A stretch of 64,000 nucleotides of DNA. It comes from Sodalis praecaptivus (GTDB taxonomy: Bacteria; Pseudomonadota; Gammaproteobacteria; Enterobacterales; Enterobacteriaceae). A program made the position numbers and the translations under genes. Position 1 is the stretch's first letter; every line of letters begins with the position of its first letter. Under the pieces are notes generated by a model. That model was not told the DNA's origin. It made no database searches and worked only from the letters and a program-made list of their open reading frames with translations. Shown here one piece after another: positions 10,410-21,064 of the stretch. The stretch is from NCBI RefSeq assembly GCF_000517425.1, contig NZ_CP006569.1, positions 4,268,760 through 4,332,759 on the forward strand, given 5' to 3'.

Positions 10410-11114
10410 GTGAAAACAATGCGTCAACAGGATCTGGTGCAATTGCTGCACCAGCACGGCAGCCTCACCACAGAACAGCTGGCCACCATGCTTAACGTTA
10501 GTCGGGAGACAATCCGTCGCGATTTGAATGCCATGCAGAGCCAGGGCAAGGTGTTGCGTCAACATGGGCGCGCCCGCTGCGTGATAGGCGATAGCGAGGA
10601 TAATGGCGATCCTTTTCTTACCCGGCTGAAGATCCAGCTCAACAGCAAGGCCGAGGTTGCCCGGCTGGCGTTGCGCTGGATCGATCCCGGCATGTGTATC
10701 GCGCTAGACGCCAGCTCGACCTGCTGGTATCTGACCAAGCAGTTGCCCGATATGGATATCACGGTTTTTACCAATAGCGTGCGCGTGTGTCAGGCGCTGA
10801 TTAAACGCCAGCATATCCGGCTTATCTGCTCAGGCGGTGTGCTACAGCGCAAATATGCTTGTTATGTTAATTCGGCCATTCTGTCGCAGCTAAAAAATCT
10901 GGAGGTTGATCTGTTTATTTTCTCCTGCGAAGGGATCGACCAGGCGGGGGTGATGTGGGACTCCAATTTGTACAATGCGGGGTTTAAATCCCTGTTGCTT
11001 AAACGCGCCGCGCAATCGCTATTGCTGATCGATAAAAGCAAAATGCATCGCACCGGCGAAATTCGCCTTGGCGACATCAGCCAAGTGACCGAGATCATCA
11101 CTAACAAGGAGTAG
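10410..11114 (+). CDS. fucR: L-fucose operon activator, DeoR family
   Basis: DeoR-type regulator, about 234 residues. The winged-helix HTH occupies roughly residues 5-55 (LTTEQLATMLNVSRETIRRDLNAM), followed by the sugar-phosphate-sensing domain with ALDASSTCWYLTKQL, LFIFSCEGID and SLLLIDKSK. It resembles E. coli FucR, which responds to fuculose-1-phosphate. A GTG start at 10410 is preferred because AAGGA sits eight bases upstream and V-K-T-M-R-Q-Q aligns with the E. coli start M-K-A-A-R-Q-Q; ATGs at 10401 and 10419 are alternatives. Candidate operators are the GGGCAAAT repeats near 4961-5056. It closes the fuc operon, and a tandem-repeat array begins four bases after its stop. Confidence 0.93.
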   Translation: MKTMRQQDLVQLLHQHGSLTTEQLATMLNVSRETIRRDLNAMQSQGKVLRQHGRARCVIGDSEDNGDPFLTRLKIQLNSKAEVARLALRWIDPGMCIALDASSTCWYLTKQLPDMDITVFTNSVRVCQALIKRQHIRLICSGGVLQRKYACYVNSAILSQLKNLEVDLFIFSCEGIDQAGVMWDSNLYNAGFKSLLLKRAAQSLLLIDKSKMHRTGEIRLGDISQVTEIITNKE

Positions 11115-11118
11115 TCAA

Positions 11119-11270
11119 ACGGCATCGGCCCGGGGCGGCAATCATGCCCTTTAAGGCGAGGTCAATCGCCTGACGGCATCGGCCGGGGTCGGCAATCATG
11201 CCCTTTAAGGCGAGGTCAATCGCCTCGACGGCATCGGCCCGGGGTCGGCAATCATGATTCTCCAGGCCGA
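11119..11270. repeat. 54/55-bp direct tandem repeat, about 2.7 copies
   Basis: Copies begin at 11119, 11173 and 11228, each opening ACGGCATCGGCC and continuing through GGCAATCATGCCCTTTAAGG. Each complete copy ends in a small inverted repeat, GGCGA-6-TCGCC. The third copy decays after GGCAATCATG. The array fills the space between the convergent fucR and FemAB-like genes. It may act as a transcription boundary; no poly-T terminator is visible. Confidence 0.9.
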
Positions 11271-11282
11271 GTCGAAGACGCA

Positions 11283-12404
11283 TCAGCCCTGGCGAAACGG
11301 CAAGGCGCCGCGCGCCTCCTCAAGCCAGCCGCGTACCGCATCACTCTCCTGTACCAAAAACGCGGCGACCGCCTCGCGCAGGCCCGGATGGCGTAAATAG
11401 TGCCAGGAGCGGGTCAGTGCCGGCTCAAAACCGCGAATGAGCTTATGCTCCCCCTGTGCGCCGGCGTCAAAACGCGTTAAGCCGGCGGCGATGGCGTACT
11501 CTATTCCCTGATAGAAGCAGGTTTCAAAATGCAGGCCGTCAAATTCCGCCAGGCAGCCCCAATAGCGGCCGAATAAGCTGGCGCCGCCGGTCAGATAAAA
11601 CGCCATCGCCACAGGCTCCCCGTGACGCTGAGCCAGCACCACCCGAATGCACTGCGGCAGCGCCGCCGCCAGCCGGCTAAAAAAATCGCGGGTCAAATAG
11701 GGCCGTTGGCCGCGCACGGCATAGGTATTGGCATAACAGCCATAAATAAAATCCCACTGCGCTTCGCTAACCTGACAGCCGTCGAGCCAGTCAAAACTGA
11801 ACCCCTGCTCCGCCACGCGCGCGCGCTCTTTGCGCAGTTGCTTACGCTTGCGCGAAGTGAGCGTATCGAGGAAATCCTGAAAATCCCGGTAACCCCGATT
11901 GTGCCAGTGGTACTGGCAACCGAGCCGCATCAGCCACTGCGGCTGTTTCTCCAGCAGGCGATCGGCGTAAGAGTCGGTAAAGTTGATATGGGCACTCGAC
12001 AAGCCGTGCCTGGCCAGGTGATCTGGCAATTCGGCCAGCAGACGGGCGGCGGCGGTGGGCGCCCCGATCACACGCGGTCCGGTGACCGGACTAAAGGGCA
12101 CCGCGCCCAGCCATTTGGGATAGTAGGCGATACCGGCACGATGGCAGGCTTCGGCCCAGCCCTGATCGAAAACATACTCGCCGCGGGAGTGCGTTTTGCG
12201 ATAGCCGGGAATGGCGGCCAGAACACTGCCCTGCTCCAGCCACAGTAAATGATCGCTCTGCCAGCCGCGCCGGGCACCCAGGCTGCCGCTCTCTTCCAGC
12301 GCCAGCAAAAAGCCATGACGCAAGAAGGGTTGGTCCTCCGGCAACAAAGCATCCCACTGGTCGGCGGACACATCGGCGATTCGCGCCAGCGGCATCAATG
12401 ACAT
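11283..12404 (-). CDS. FemAB/GNAT-like protein (COG3146, DUF482 family)
   Basis: 373 residues, the usual length for the DUF482/COG3146 family, whose members share an acyl-transferase (GNAT, FemAB-like) fold. Family features visible are the N-terminal FLRHGFLLALEESGS, then PYYPKW-like IAYYPKWLGAVPFSPVTGPR, a basic RKRKQLRKERARV segment, and C-terminal ALTRSWHYLRHP. The substrate is unknown; a link to peptidoglycan or aminoacyl transfer is only by fold. No signal peptide or membrane span is seen, so it is cytoplasmic. It is transcribed alone, with a tandem repeat 3' of it and the carbonic anhydrase gene behind it in the same direction. Confidence 0.75.
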   Translation of the reverse strand: MSLMPLARIADVSADQWDALLPEDQPFLRHGFLLALEESGSLGARRGWQSDHLLWLEQGSVLAAIPGYRKTHSRGEYVFDQGWAEACHRAGIAYYPKWLGAVPFSPVTGPRVIGAPTAAARLLAELPDHLARHGLSSAHINFTDSYADRLLEKQPQWLMRLGCQYHWHNRGYRDFQDFLDTLTSRKRKQLRKERARVAEQGFSFDWLDGCQVSEAQWDFIYGCYANTYAVRGQRPYLTRDFFSRLAAALPQCIRVVLAQRHGEPVAMAFYLTGGASLFGRYWGCLAEFDGLHFETCFYQGIEYAIAAGLTRFDAGAQGEHKLIRGFEPALTRSWHYLRHPGLREAVAAFLVQESDAVRGWLEEARGALPFRQG

Positions 12405-12530
12405 GGTCGTTCTCCGCGGTTAGCCGATTTGCCGATTATGCCGCGTTTGTTCCCCCCCGATCCAAGTATTTTGTGCTGGAGGGAATGCCCCCCGCTGGAG
12501 AAGGGGACTCCGCCGACCGCCGTTTAGACC

Positions 12531-13268
12531 TTAAGAGAAGAACTCGACCTTGCCGCCGACCAGATGATACATGCTGCCGACGAGTTTGATTTTGCCCTCA
12601 TCTTCAAGCGCTTTCAGCACCGGGCTTTTTTTACGAATATCTTCCAGGGTCATGATGACATTGGTTTTGGCTACAGCATCCACAAAACCATAGTTTTTAC
12701 CGGAGCGTTCGCCCTCATATTCTGTTCTGGCGATAGCGGGTTTGATCATATTAAGCAGCCCGGTCAGGTTACCTAATTCGGCGTTATCGATAGCGCCGCG
12801 CACCGCGCCGCAGGAACTATGTCCCATGACCAGGACCACTTTAGCGCCGGCAAGGGCGCAGGCGAATTCCATACTGCCAAGAATATCCGCGCTGGGAATA
12901 TTCCCCGCCACACGGCAATTAAATGTCTCGCCAATGCCGGCATCCAGCAGAATTTCCGCCGGCGCCCGTGAATCAATACAGCTTAAAATGACCGCGCCGG
13001 GATATTGCCCCGCCTGGCTGGCCTGTTTCTGCGCCAGATAATCGTGACGCAGCATTTTGCCCGCGCGAAAGCGGGCGTTGCCCTGTTTAAAGCTCTGAAT
13101 AATATCATCCGGCGTCATAGCGTCGCGTTGCGCTCTGGTCATCGCGGCGGCGAAGGACAATGAGGGTGTCATAAAACCCGCTATCCCGGTCATGGCCAAT
13201 AACGAACACGCTGTCGTGGCTTTTAATAGAGTGCGGCGGGACGGCTTGGCGGCGGTATGGTCAGTCAT
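12531..13268 (-). CDS. Beta-class carbonic anhydrase with Tat signal
   Basis: 245 residues. It hydrates CO2 to bicarbonate. The zinc site is complete for the beta class: Cys97 with the Asp99-Arg101 dyad (SCIDSR), His150 and Cys153 (HSSCGA). Residues 10-41 are an export signal with the twin-arginine pattern S-R-R-T-L-L-K and a hydrophobic stretch ending S-F-A-A-A, so the folded, metal-loaded enzyme is predicted to reach the periplasm by Tat. This differs from the cytoplasmic housekeeping enzymes Can and CynT. It seems to be a single-gene unit; the 13269-13560 region upstream is AT-rich and probably holds its promoter. Confidence 0.92.
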   Translation of the reverse strand: MTDHTAAKPSRRTLLKATTACSLLAMTGIAGFMTPSLSFAAAMTRAQRDAMTPDDIIQSFKQGNARFRAGKMLRHDYLAQKQASQAGQYPGAVILSCIDSRAPAEILLDAGIGETFNCRVAGNIPSADILGSMEFACALAGAKVVLVMGHSSCGAVRGAIDNAELGNLTGLLNMIKPAIARTEYEGERSGKNYGFVDAVAKTNVIMTLEDIRKKSPVLKALEDEGKIKLVGSMYHLVGGKVEFFS

Positions 13269-13624
13269 AATAGGTTACCTCAGGCGTGATAAAACAAAAG
13301 GTGATTATGATTACGGATTTACGCCGCTCTCGCCGGGCAAACACGTAAGCAAATATAGCACTTAAAACTAATGTTGTTTGTCATTATTTAATCACTATCG
13401 TTGTGTGATGCAAGGAAAACATTGAGATTATTTGTTTTACACATCATCAATAATTACAGGAATAGATAAAACACTTCCAATGAAAGTTATTTACCCCGTT
13501 TTTATCGGGAACTAATTCATTGGGTTACGGCTTAATTTTTCACCGTAAACATTAGCGAGCATTAATGTCTTTAATTGGACGTTGTATCGGTGTTAACCCC
13601 AGCGCTAATGTCACCACATTTAGC
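13269..13624. other. AT-rich non-coding stretch upstream of carbonic anhydrase
   Basis: About 350 bases, much richer in A and T than its surroundings, lie between the carbonic anhydrase start and a repeat array. I see no convincing gene. It should contain the leftward carbonic anhydrase promoter. Confidence 0.5.
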
Positions 13625-13746
13625 GAAGCGCCGCGCTGACGCAAGAAAGCGTACGCGGCAGAAGCGCCGCGCTGGTGCAAGGAAGCGCACGCGGCAGAAG
13701 CGCCGCGCTGGCGCAAGGAAGCGCACGCGGCAGAAGCGCGCTTTGG
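13625..13746. repeat. 36-bp direct tandem repeat, 3.3 copies
   Basis: Copies start at 13625, 13661, 13697 and 13733 (partial), each opening GAAGCGCCGCGCTG. Within a unit GCCGCG pairs with CGCGGC and an inner GCGC pairs with GCGC around AAGGAA, so every copy can form its own hairpin. Read rightward it would code for a Lys/Arg-rich 12-residue repeat, but with no ribosome site or recognisable domain I do not call a gene. It lies 3' of the dehydroquinase-like gene. Confidence 0.9.
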
Positions 13747-13790
13747 TATTCAGCGGCGTTGGTTGCGCAGGCCGCTCAGCCTGTAGACGC

Positions 13791-14759
13791 TCAGCTCCCC
13801 TGCACGACGGCTTGGTGGATGGTGTTTAGCGTGCTATGCAGCGCCGCTGCGTCAATTTGCCCCGGCGCAGAGGCGCCGCCCACCTTACCGAAAGTGAGCG
13901 CGGACCCCGTTAATTCCCCCGCCAACCGGGTGACGACACCGCGGCTCCCCATGGCCATCGTAAGCAGCGGCCGCTCGGCGTAGCGGGAAAACATTTCCCA
14001 GGTCGCGTTCATCAGGCGCAGCGCATCGCCCCCGTCCCGCGGCATGACGGCAATCTTTAGAATGTCCGCGCCCAAAGCCTGCTGCTGGCGCAGTCGGCGG
14101 ACGATCTCCGCCTGCGGCGGCGTGGCGTGAAAATCATGATTTGACATCACCACCCCGACGCCCGCGCGGTGCGCCTGGCTGACAAGCCGGGTGACAATTT
14201 CCCGCTCACGCATCATTTCCACATCCAGCAAATCCATCTGGCCCTCGCGCAGCAGGGTCACATAGAGGTCGCCGTAGGCAGGATCCGTTAGCGCGCGCAG
14301 GCCCCCTTCAGCTTGGGTACGAAAGGTCAGCAGTACAATGTGCTGCGGCAAGCGCGCGTAAATTTGCCGGCTCAGCGCCGCGATAGTCGAGGGATCCCGT
14401 ACCGGCGGCAACGCATCAATACGCAGCTCGACCACCGCGATATCCCGGCGTCGGGCCAGCGCATCCGCCCTCGCGAGCGCTTCGTCGGCGTTGCCGGCGA
14501 CGATCGGCACGACTATCTTGGGCCGGCCCGCGCCGATGGTAATATTTTTGATTTGCAGCGTCTTCACTTGACCACTGCCGCCGGCGGAGACTGAACCGCG
14601 CTTGGCGACGGGCGCCGGATGCCCACCGGTTGCGGCGGCCGCAATCCCTTCGGCTACAGGCGCCGGATGCCCCTTGGCGGTTACCCCGCCGGCGTTTCTG
14701 GCCGCTAGACCGTTGAGCAACAGCGCGGAACCCGCCATTAGCAATTCACGTCGTTTCAT
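13791..14759 (-). CDS. Exported type I 3-dehydroquinate dehydratase-like protein
   Basis: 322 residues. Residues 70-322 form a type I dehydroquinase barrel; AroD enzymes convert 3-dehydroquinate to 3-dehydroshikimate through a lysine Schiff base. The catalytic pair is present, His208 (SNHDFHATPP) and Lys235 (ILKIAVMP), spaced 27 residues apart as in E. coli AroD. The substrate-loop arginine (MGSRGV) and the C-terminal SAPGQ are also conserved. Unlike AroD (about 250 residues) it has an N-terminal extension starting M-K-R-R-E-L-L-M-A-G with a hydrophobic run, typical of a Tat signal, then a linker with a duplicated G-H-P-A-P-V-A. This points to a periplasmic enzyme, perhaps for quinate use. 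The biosynthetic aroD is presumably elsewhere. Confidence 0.85.
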   Translation of the reverse strand: MKRRELLMAGSALLLNGLAARNAGGVTAKGHPAPVAEGIAAAATGGHPAPVAKRGSVSAGGSGQVKTLQIKNITIGAGRPKIVVPIVAGNADEALARADALARRRDIAVVELRIDALPPVRDPSTIAALSRQIYARLPQHIVLLTFRTQAEGGLRALTDPAYGDLYVTLLREGQMDLLDVEMMREREIVTRLVSQAHRAGVGVVMSNHDFHATPPQAEIVRRLRQQQALGADILKIAVMPRDGGDALRLMNATWEMFSRYAERPLLTMAMGSRGVVTRLAGELTGSALTFGKVGGASAPGQIDAAALHSTLNTIHQAVVQGS

Positions 14760-14848
14760 AATACGTCATCCTTATACGATATCCGCCGGCGCGGATGGCC
14801 TCCTGCCGCGGCGTTGTTGCCTAAAGTACCCGCTGGCGTCGGGCGGCG

Positions 14849-16681
14849 CTATTTCACGCCGACCAGTCCCCCCGTCTGATGACGCCACAACCGCGCATAC
14901 AGCCCATTAAGCCGCAGCAGCGCATCATGATTGCCGGTTTCCACCCTCTTGCCGTTATCCATCACCACCAGCCGGTCCATCTTGGCAATCGTGGAGAGCC
15001 GGTGCGCAATGGCGATCACCGTTTTGCCCTGCATTAGAGTTTCCAGATTCTCTTGGATAGCGACTTCGACCTCCGAATCCAACGCCGAGGTGGCCTCGTC
15101 CATAATCAAGATGGGTGCGTCCTTCAACAGCACGCGCGCAATGGCGATACGCTGACGCTGGCCGCCGGACAGTTTCACCCCACGCTCGCCTACGTGGGCA
15201 TCCAGGCCGGTGCGGCCCTGATTATCCATCAGGCGAGGGATGAATTCATCGGCCCGGGCGCGGCGCAGCGCCGACAGCAGTTCGGCATCGCTGGCGCCCG
15301 GTTTGCCGTACAGCAGATTATCGCGGATGGAGCGATGCAACAGGGAGGTATCCTGGGTGATCATACCGATCTGCGCGCGCAGGCTTTCCTGGCTTACTTC
15401 GGCGATGTCCTGATCATCGATCAGAATGCGGCCATCGTCGAGGTTGTACAGCCGCAAGAGTAAATTCACCAGCGTTGATTTGCCCGCCCCGGACGGTCCG
15501 ACTAAACCGATTTTTTCTCCCGCGGCGATATCCAGTTGCAAATCGCTTATCACCGGCGTTCCCTTGCCGTAGTTGAAATAAATATGGTCAAAATGAATAG
15601 CGCCGCGGCGCACCTGCATCGGCGCAGCCTGCGGCCGATCGCTGACGGCAACCGGCTGGGTGATGGTCTGTAGGCCGTCCTGCACCATGCCGATGTTTTC
15701 AAAAATACCGTTCACCACCCACATAATCCAGCCGGACATCGTGACGATTCGTATCATCAGCCCGGTAGCGAGCGCAATGGCGCCGACGCTTATCAGCGAT
15801 TGCGTCCACAGCCACAGCGCCAAGCCGGTGGCGCAGACGATTAAAAGCCCGTTTAGCGTGGTGACGGTGACGTCCATACTGCTGACCATCCGGCCGGCGC
15901 GCTGGCTTTTATCCGTCTGATCGCTGATGGCATCGCGGGCGTACTGCTGTTCCAAATCCGTATGGGCGAACAGCTTCAGCGTGGTGATATTGGTGTAACC
16001 ATCGACGATACACCCCATCAGGCGCGAACGAGCATCGGAAGATTGTACCGAGCGACGTTTCACCCGGGGGACAAAATAGGCCAGACATAGGGTGTAGCAC
16101 AGGATCCAGACAATAAGCGGGATCATCAGCCGCCAGTCGGCCTGCGACAGCAGCACCAGCGCGGTGACGGCATAAATGACCACGTGCCACAGCGCATCCA
16201 CCGCCTGCACCGCCGAATCGCGCAGAGCATTGCCGGTCTGGATAATGCGCTGTGCGATGCGCCCCGAGAAATCACTTTGAAAAAAAGGCAGGCTCTGTTT
16301 AAGGATGGTGTTATGGTTTTGCCAGGTGATCATACTGGTCATACCGGGATTGATCGTTTGATGAATCAGCAGGTCGTGCAGACCGATAAACACCGGGCGC
16401 AACAGCAATGCGACCACCGCCATCCACAGCAGCACCGGCGCGTGGGCGCGAAAGAAACTTGCCGCGGGGGTTGTGTTAACCATATCGATAATGCGACTCA
16501 GGTAGTCGAACAGCGCCACCTCAATCAGGGCGCCGACCAGTCCCACCACCAGCAGTGCGGCAAAACTCGGCCAGACCTGGCGCAAATAGTAGAGATAAAA
16601 CGGCACCAGCCGGTTGGGCGGTGGCGAGGATGGCGCGGGTTGGAAAATGTCGATCATGCGCTCGAAGCGGCGATACAGCAT
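14849..16681 (-). CDS. ABC transporter, fused permease and ATPase (exporter type)
   Basis: 610 residues: an N-terminal six-helix membrane domain (about residues 25-330) fused to one ATP-binding domain. Walker A GPSGAGKST lies near residue 394, the signature LSGGQRQR near 505, Walker B ILIMDEATSALDSE near 525, and the H-loop in AIAHRLST. Fused half-transporters of this kind work as homodimers and mostly export lipids, drugs or peptides. The substrate cannot be read from sequence; it resembles the MsbA-like group without being MsbA. The ATG at 16681 has GAGAGG upstream; a later Met at 16657 is possible. It stands alone between the exported dehydroquinase and the kba/aga operon. Confidence 0.85.
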   Translation of the reverse strand: MLYRRFERMIDIFQPAPSSPPPNRLVPFYLYYLRQVWPSFAALLVVGLVGALIEVALFDYLSRIIDMVNTTPAASFFRAHAPVLLWMAVVALLLRPVFIGLHDLLIHQTINPGMTSMITWQNHNTILKQSLPFFQSDFSGRIAQRIIQTGNALRDSAVQAVDALWHVVIYAVTALVLLSQADWRLMIPLIVWILCYTLCLAYFVPRVKRRSVQSSDARSRLMGCIVDGYTNITTLKLFAHTDLEQQYARDAISDQTDKSQRAGRMVSSMDVTVTTLNGLLIVCATGLALWLWTQSLISVGAIALATGLMIRIVTMSGWIMWVVNGIFENIGMVQDGLQTITQPVAVSDRPQAAPMQVRRGAIHFDHIYFNYGKGTPVISDLQLDIAAGEKIGLVGPSGAGKSTLVNLLLRLYNLDDGRILIDDQDIAEVSQESLRAQIGMITQDTSLLHRSIRDNLLYGKPGASDAELLSALRRARADEFIPRLMDNQGRTGLDAHVGERGVKLSGGQRQRIAIARVLLKDAPILIMDEATSALDSEVEVAIQENLETLMQGKTVIAIAHRLSTIAKMDRLVVMDNGKRVETGNHDALLRLNGLYARLWRHQTGGLVGVK

Positions 16682-16930
16682 AGATAAGCCTCTCAGGGTT
16701 TTCTGACCGGGAGACGTCCTGCCGACGCGCGGCGCCGGCTCCCGATAATGGTCGCGTCATTGCCGTGCCGCGGGCGCCAGACCGGCGCAACGATCCTCGC
16801 CTGCGGGCGCAGCACGTTGAAAACAACGCGAAACGTCTGAGAAAGCTTAGTGCATTTTTGCGGGGGTAAGGGCGCCGGACGCCGATTCCTTCCTCTTGGG
16901 CGTTTCCGGCGCCGTTATCGACGCGGCGCT

Positions 16931-18973
<2,043 letters not shown>

Positions 18974-18981
<8 letters not shown>

Positions 18982-20272
18982 GGATAGGGCTCCTTGATGA
19001 AAACTGACAGGCATCCGCATAATCGGTAAGCACTTCGCCGATTTTATGCATGATCCAGTCAAGGGGATCGGCGGAAATCTGCCCCGCGGCCAGCGCCCGC
19101 GCCTGGGCCGGCAGGTATTGACTCAGCAAGGTCATCGGCGCCGGATGGGCACGGAGGTTGTCCAGCAGCGCCTCCACCGCCTGCGCCACCTCGGGCCGCG
19201 GCCAGTAGTAGCGCACGCGATCGCTTAGGCTGTAGCGCCGGTGCAACCGTTGCTGTTGGGGCGTACCGGGGTAATAGCGCTGCCAGTAACCGGGATGATC
19301 GCCCATCACCTGTTCCAGAGTGGCGCAAAGATGGGCGGCGCGATGTTCACCGCGCCACTCCCGCTCAATGCGGTCCAGCGCGAACAGCGCCTCACGCAGC
19401 GCATAGGTCAGCGCCGGCCCGACCTTGAGGATAGCGAAGTGATCGCGCACTAACTGGCGATACGCTTGCGGCGACTGATAGTCGGTGGAGTGCGCTTCAT
19501 AGACCAGGTGTGGCCATTGCTCAATGAAACGGCTGAGGGCGGCGGCGCGCTCGGGCCGATAGCGCTCCACGCTCTGATGATCGAATTCCACCCCCGGCTG
19601 CACCACCAGCCCGATAACCCGCGGCCACACCGCCTCCAGGCCGGCCGCACGCCACGCCTGATGGTGGGTGTTTAAGGTTTGCGCCACCGCCTGCGGCGAG
19701 GTGACCGCCAGCCCGTCCAGCGCTTCATGCGCGCCGCCGGGCACCGGGACTTCCGTACCGATAATGTACACCGGCGGTTCGCCGCCGTCCCGCCGCCAAC
19801 GCCGCTCGGCCACCGCACAAAGCCTGGCGGCGCGCTGCGAAACCTGCTCATCGTCCAGCTGCGCCGGATCATCCTGACAGCGCATCGAGCAATCCAGGTG
19901 GATCTTACGAAAACCCGCCGCGACATAATCGTCTATCAATGTCTCGGCCAAGGCCATTGCTGCCGACGCCGGCCGATCCTGCCAGGCGTTAGGGCCAAGG
20001 TGATCGCCCCCCAACCAGACCCGCTGCCGCGGCAGCCCGCACTCATCCGCCTGGCGCCAGACCGCGTCGCGAAACTGCGCTGGCGTCATGCCGGTGTAGC
20101 CGCCGAATTGATTAACCTGGTTAGAGGTGGCTTCAATCAGTACCGGCTTGCCACGGCGCACCGCCTGCGCCATTGCGGCGCGGATCACCCAGGGATGGGC
20201 GGAACACACCGAGAAAACGCCCACCGGCTCGCCCGCTTTATGTCGTTCGATCAGTGCTATCAGCTGTTGCAT
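18974..20272 (-). CDS. kbaZ: Tagatose-1,6-bisphosphate aldolase, non-catalytic subunit
   Basis: 432 residues, typical for KbaZ/GatZ, the partner needed for full activity and stability of KbaY. Family stretches include GVFSVCSAHPWVIRAAM, LIEATSNQVNQFGGYTGM, LGGDHLGPNAWQ, KIHLDCSMRC, YIIGTEVPVPGG and VYEAHSTDYQ. The start has GGAG five bases upstream. It precedes agaS with an eight-base overlap and follows agaR after a 21-base gap. Domain-swap names (gatZ) are possible, but the neighbouring agaS and agaR support the kba/aga assignment. Confidence 0.92.
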
Positions 20273-20293
20273 TGGAACTCCTGGAAAGTGTGG

Positions 20294-21064
20294 CTAACGA
20301 TCGGCGATGATCACCTCGACGCCGAGATCGCGTAGAGCGCGCAAGTAGTGGTCAGAAATCCCGCTGTCGGTTATCAGACGGTGAATCTGACCCACCTCGC
20401 GGATCATGCAGAAACTGGTGCGGCCGAACTTACTGGCGTCGGCCACGGCGATGATCTCTCGCGACACATCGCACATAGCGCGATTCAGCTGCGCTTCCCC
20501 CTGGTGGGGCGTAGTAATGCCGCTCGCCAAATCCAGCCCGTCGACGCCGAGAAACAGCTTGTCGAACCGATACTGCCGGATATGTTGTTCGGCCACGGGG
20601 CCGCTCAGCGACCACGACTGGCCGTGTACGCTGCCGCCGATGACCATCAACTCAATATGATCCTTGCCCGCCAACTCGTAGGCGATGTTGAGCGCATTGG
20701 TCATCACCACCAGACCGCGTTTTTCTTGTAACGGGCCCGTCATCAGGCTGGTGGTGGATCCGGAATCAAGAATGATCGTATCGCCGTCGTTCACCAGCGC
20801 CGCCGCGGCGCAGGCGATGGCGGTTTTGACATCGCGGTTGATGCGGCCCTTATCCTCCAGCGGCCGGTCGAAAACGAACTGCTTATTTAGCCGTGCGCCG
20901 CCATAGCCGCGGATCGCGCAGCCGCTTTTTTCCAGAAAACGCAGGTCGTTGCGGATAGTCACGGTGCTGACATTAAACAGCGCGCTGAGCGCCTCCACCC
21001 GCACCGCCCCCTGACGGCACAACTGCTCGATAATCTGTTCCCGACGTTTGCGGGTATTAATCAT
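20294..21064 (-). CDS. agaR: DeoR-family repressor, AgaR-like
   Basis: About 256 residues. The N-terminal winged helix (INTRKRREQIIEQL, VSTVTIRNDLRFLEKSG) is followed by a DeoR sensor domain with ILDSGSTTSLM, VMTNALNIAYEL, LFLGVDGLD and IIAVADASKFG. It resembles AgaR, the repressor of the amino-galactose operon, released by phosphosugar intermediates. The ATG at 21064 overlaps the upstream kinase stop within ATGATTAA, a coupling arrangement, and gives the normal family length; an extension to 21124 would run inside the kinase gene. It is the second gene of the five-gene operon, so it likely autoregulates. Confidence 0.88.
   Translation of the reverse strand: MINTRKRREQIIEQLCRQGAVRVEALSALFNVSTVTIRNDLRFLEKSGCAIRGYGGARLNKQFVFDRPLEDKGRINRDVKTAIACAAAALVNDGDTIILDSGSTTSLMTGPLQEKRGLVVMTNALNIAYELAGKDHIELMVIGGSVHGQSWSLSGPVAEQHIRQYRFDKLFLGVDGLDLASGITTPHQGEAQLNRAMCDVSREIIAVADASKFGRTSFCMIREVGQIHRLITDSGISDHYLRALRDLGVEVIIADR

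Noticed and set aside
13575-13829. Small basic protein with a Lys/Arg 12-residue repeat
   Set aside because: Arises solely from the 36-bp tandem repeat; no ribosome site and it runs into the dehydroquinase gene.
16871-16913. Terminator after kbaY from the 9-bp inverted repeat GGCGCCGGA/TCCGGCGCC
   Set aside because: The loop is 25 bases and no T-run follows on the minus strand; kept only as a note.
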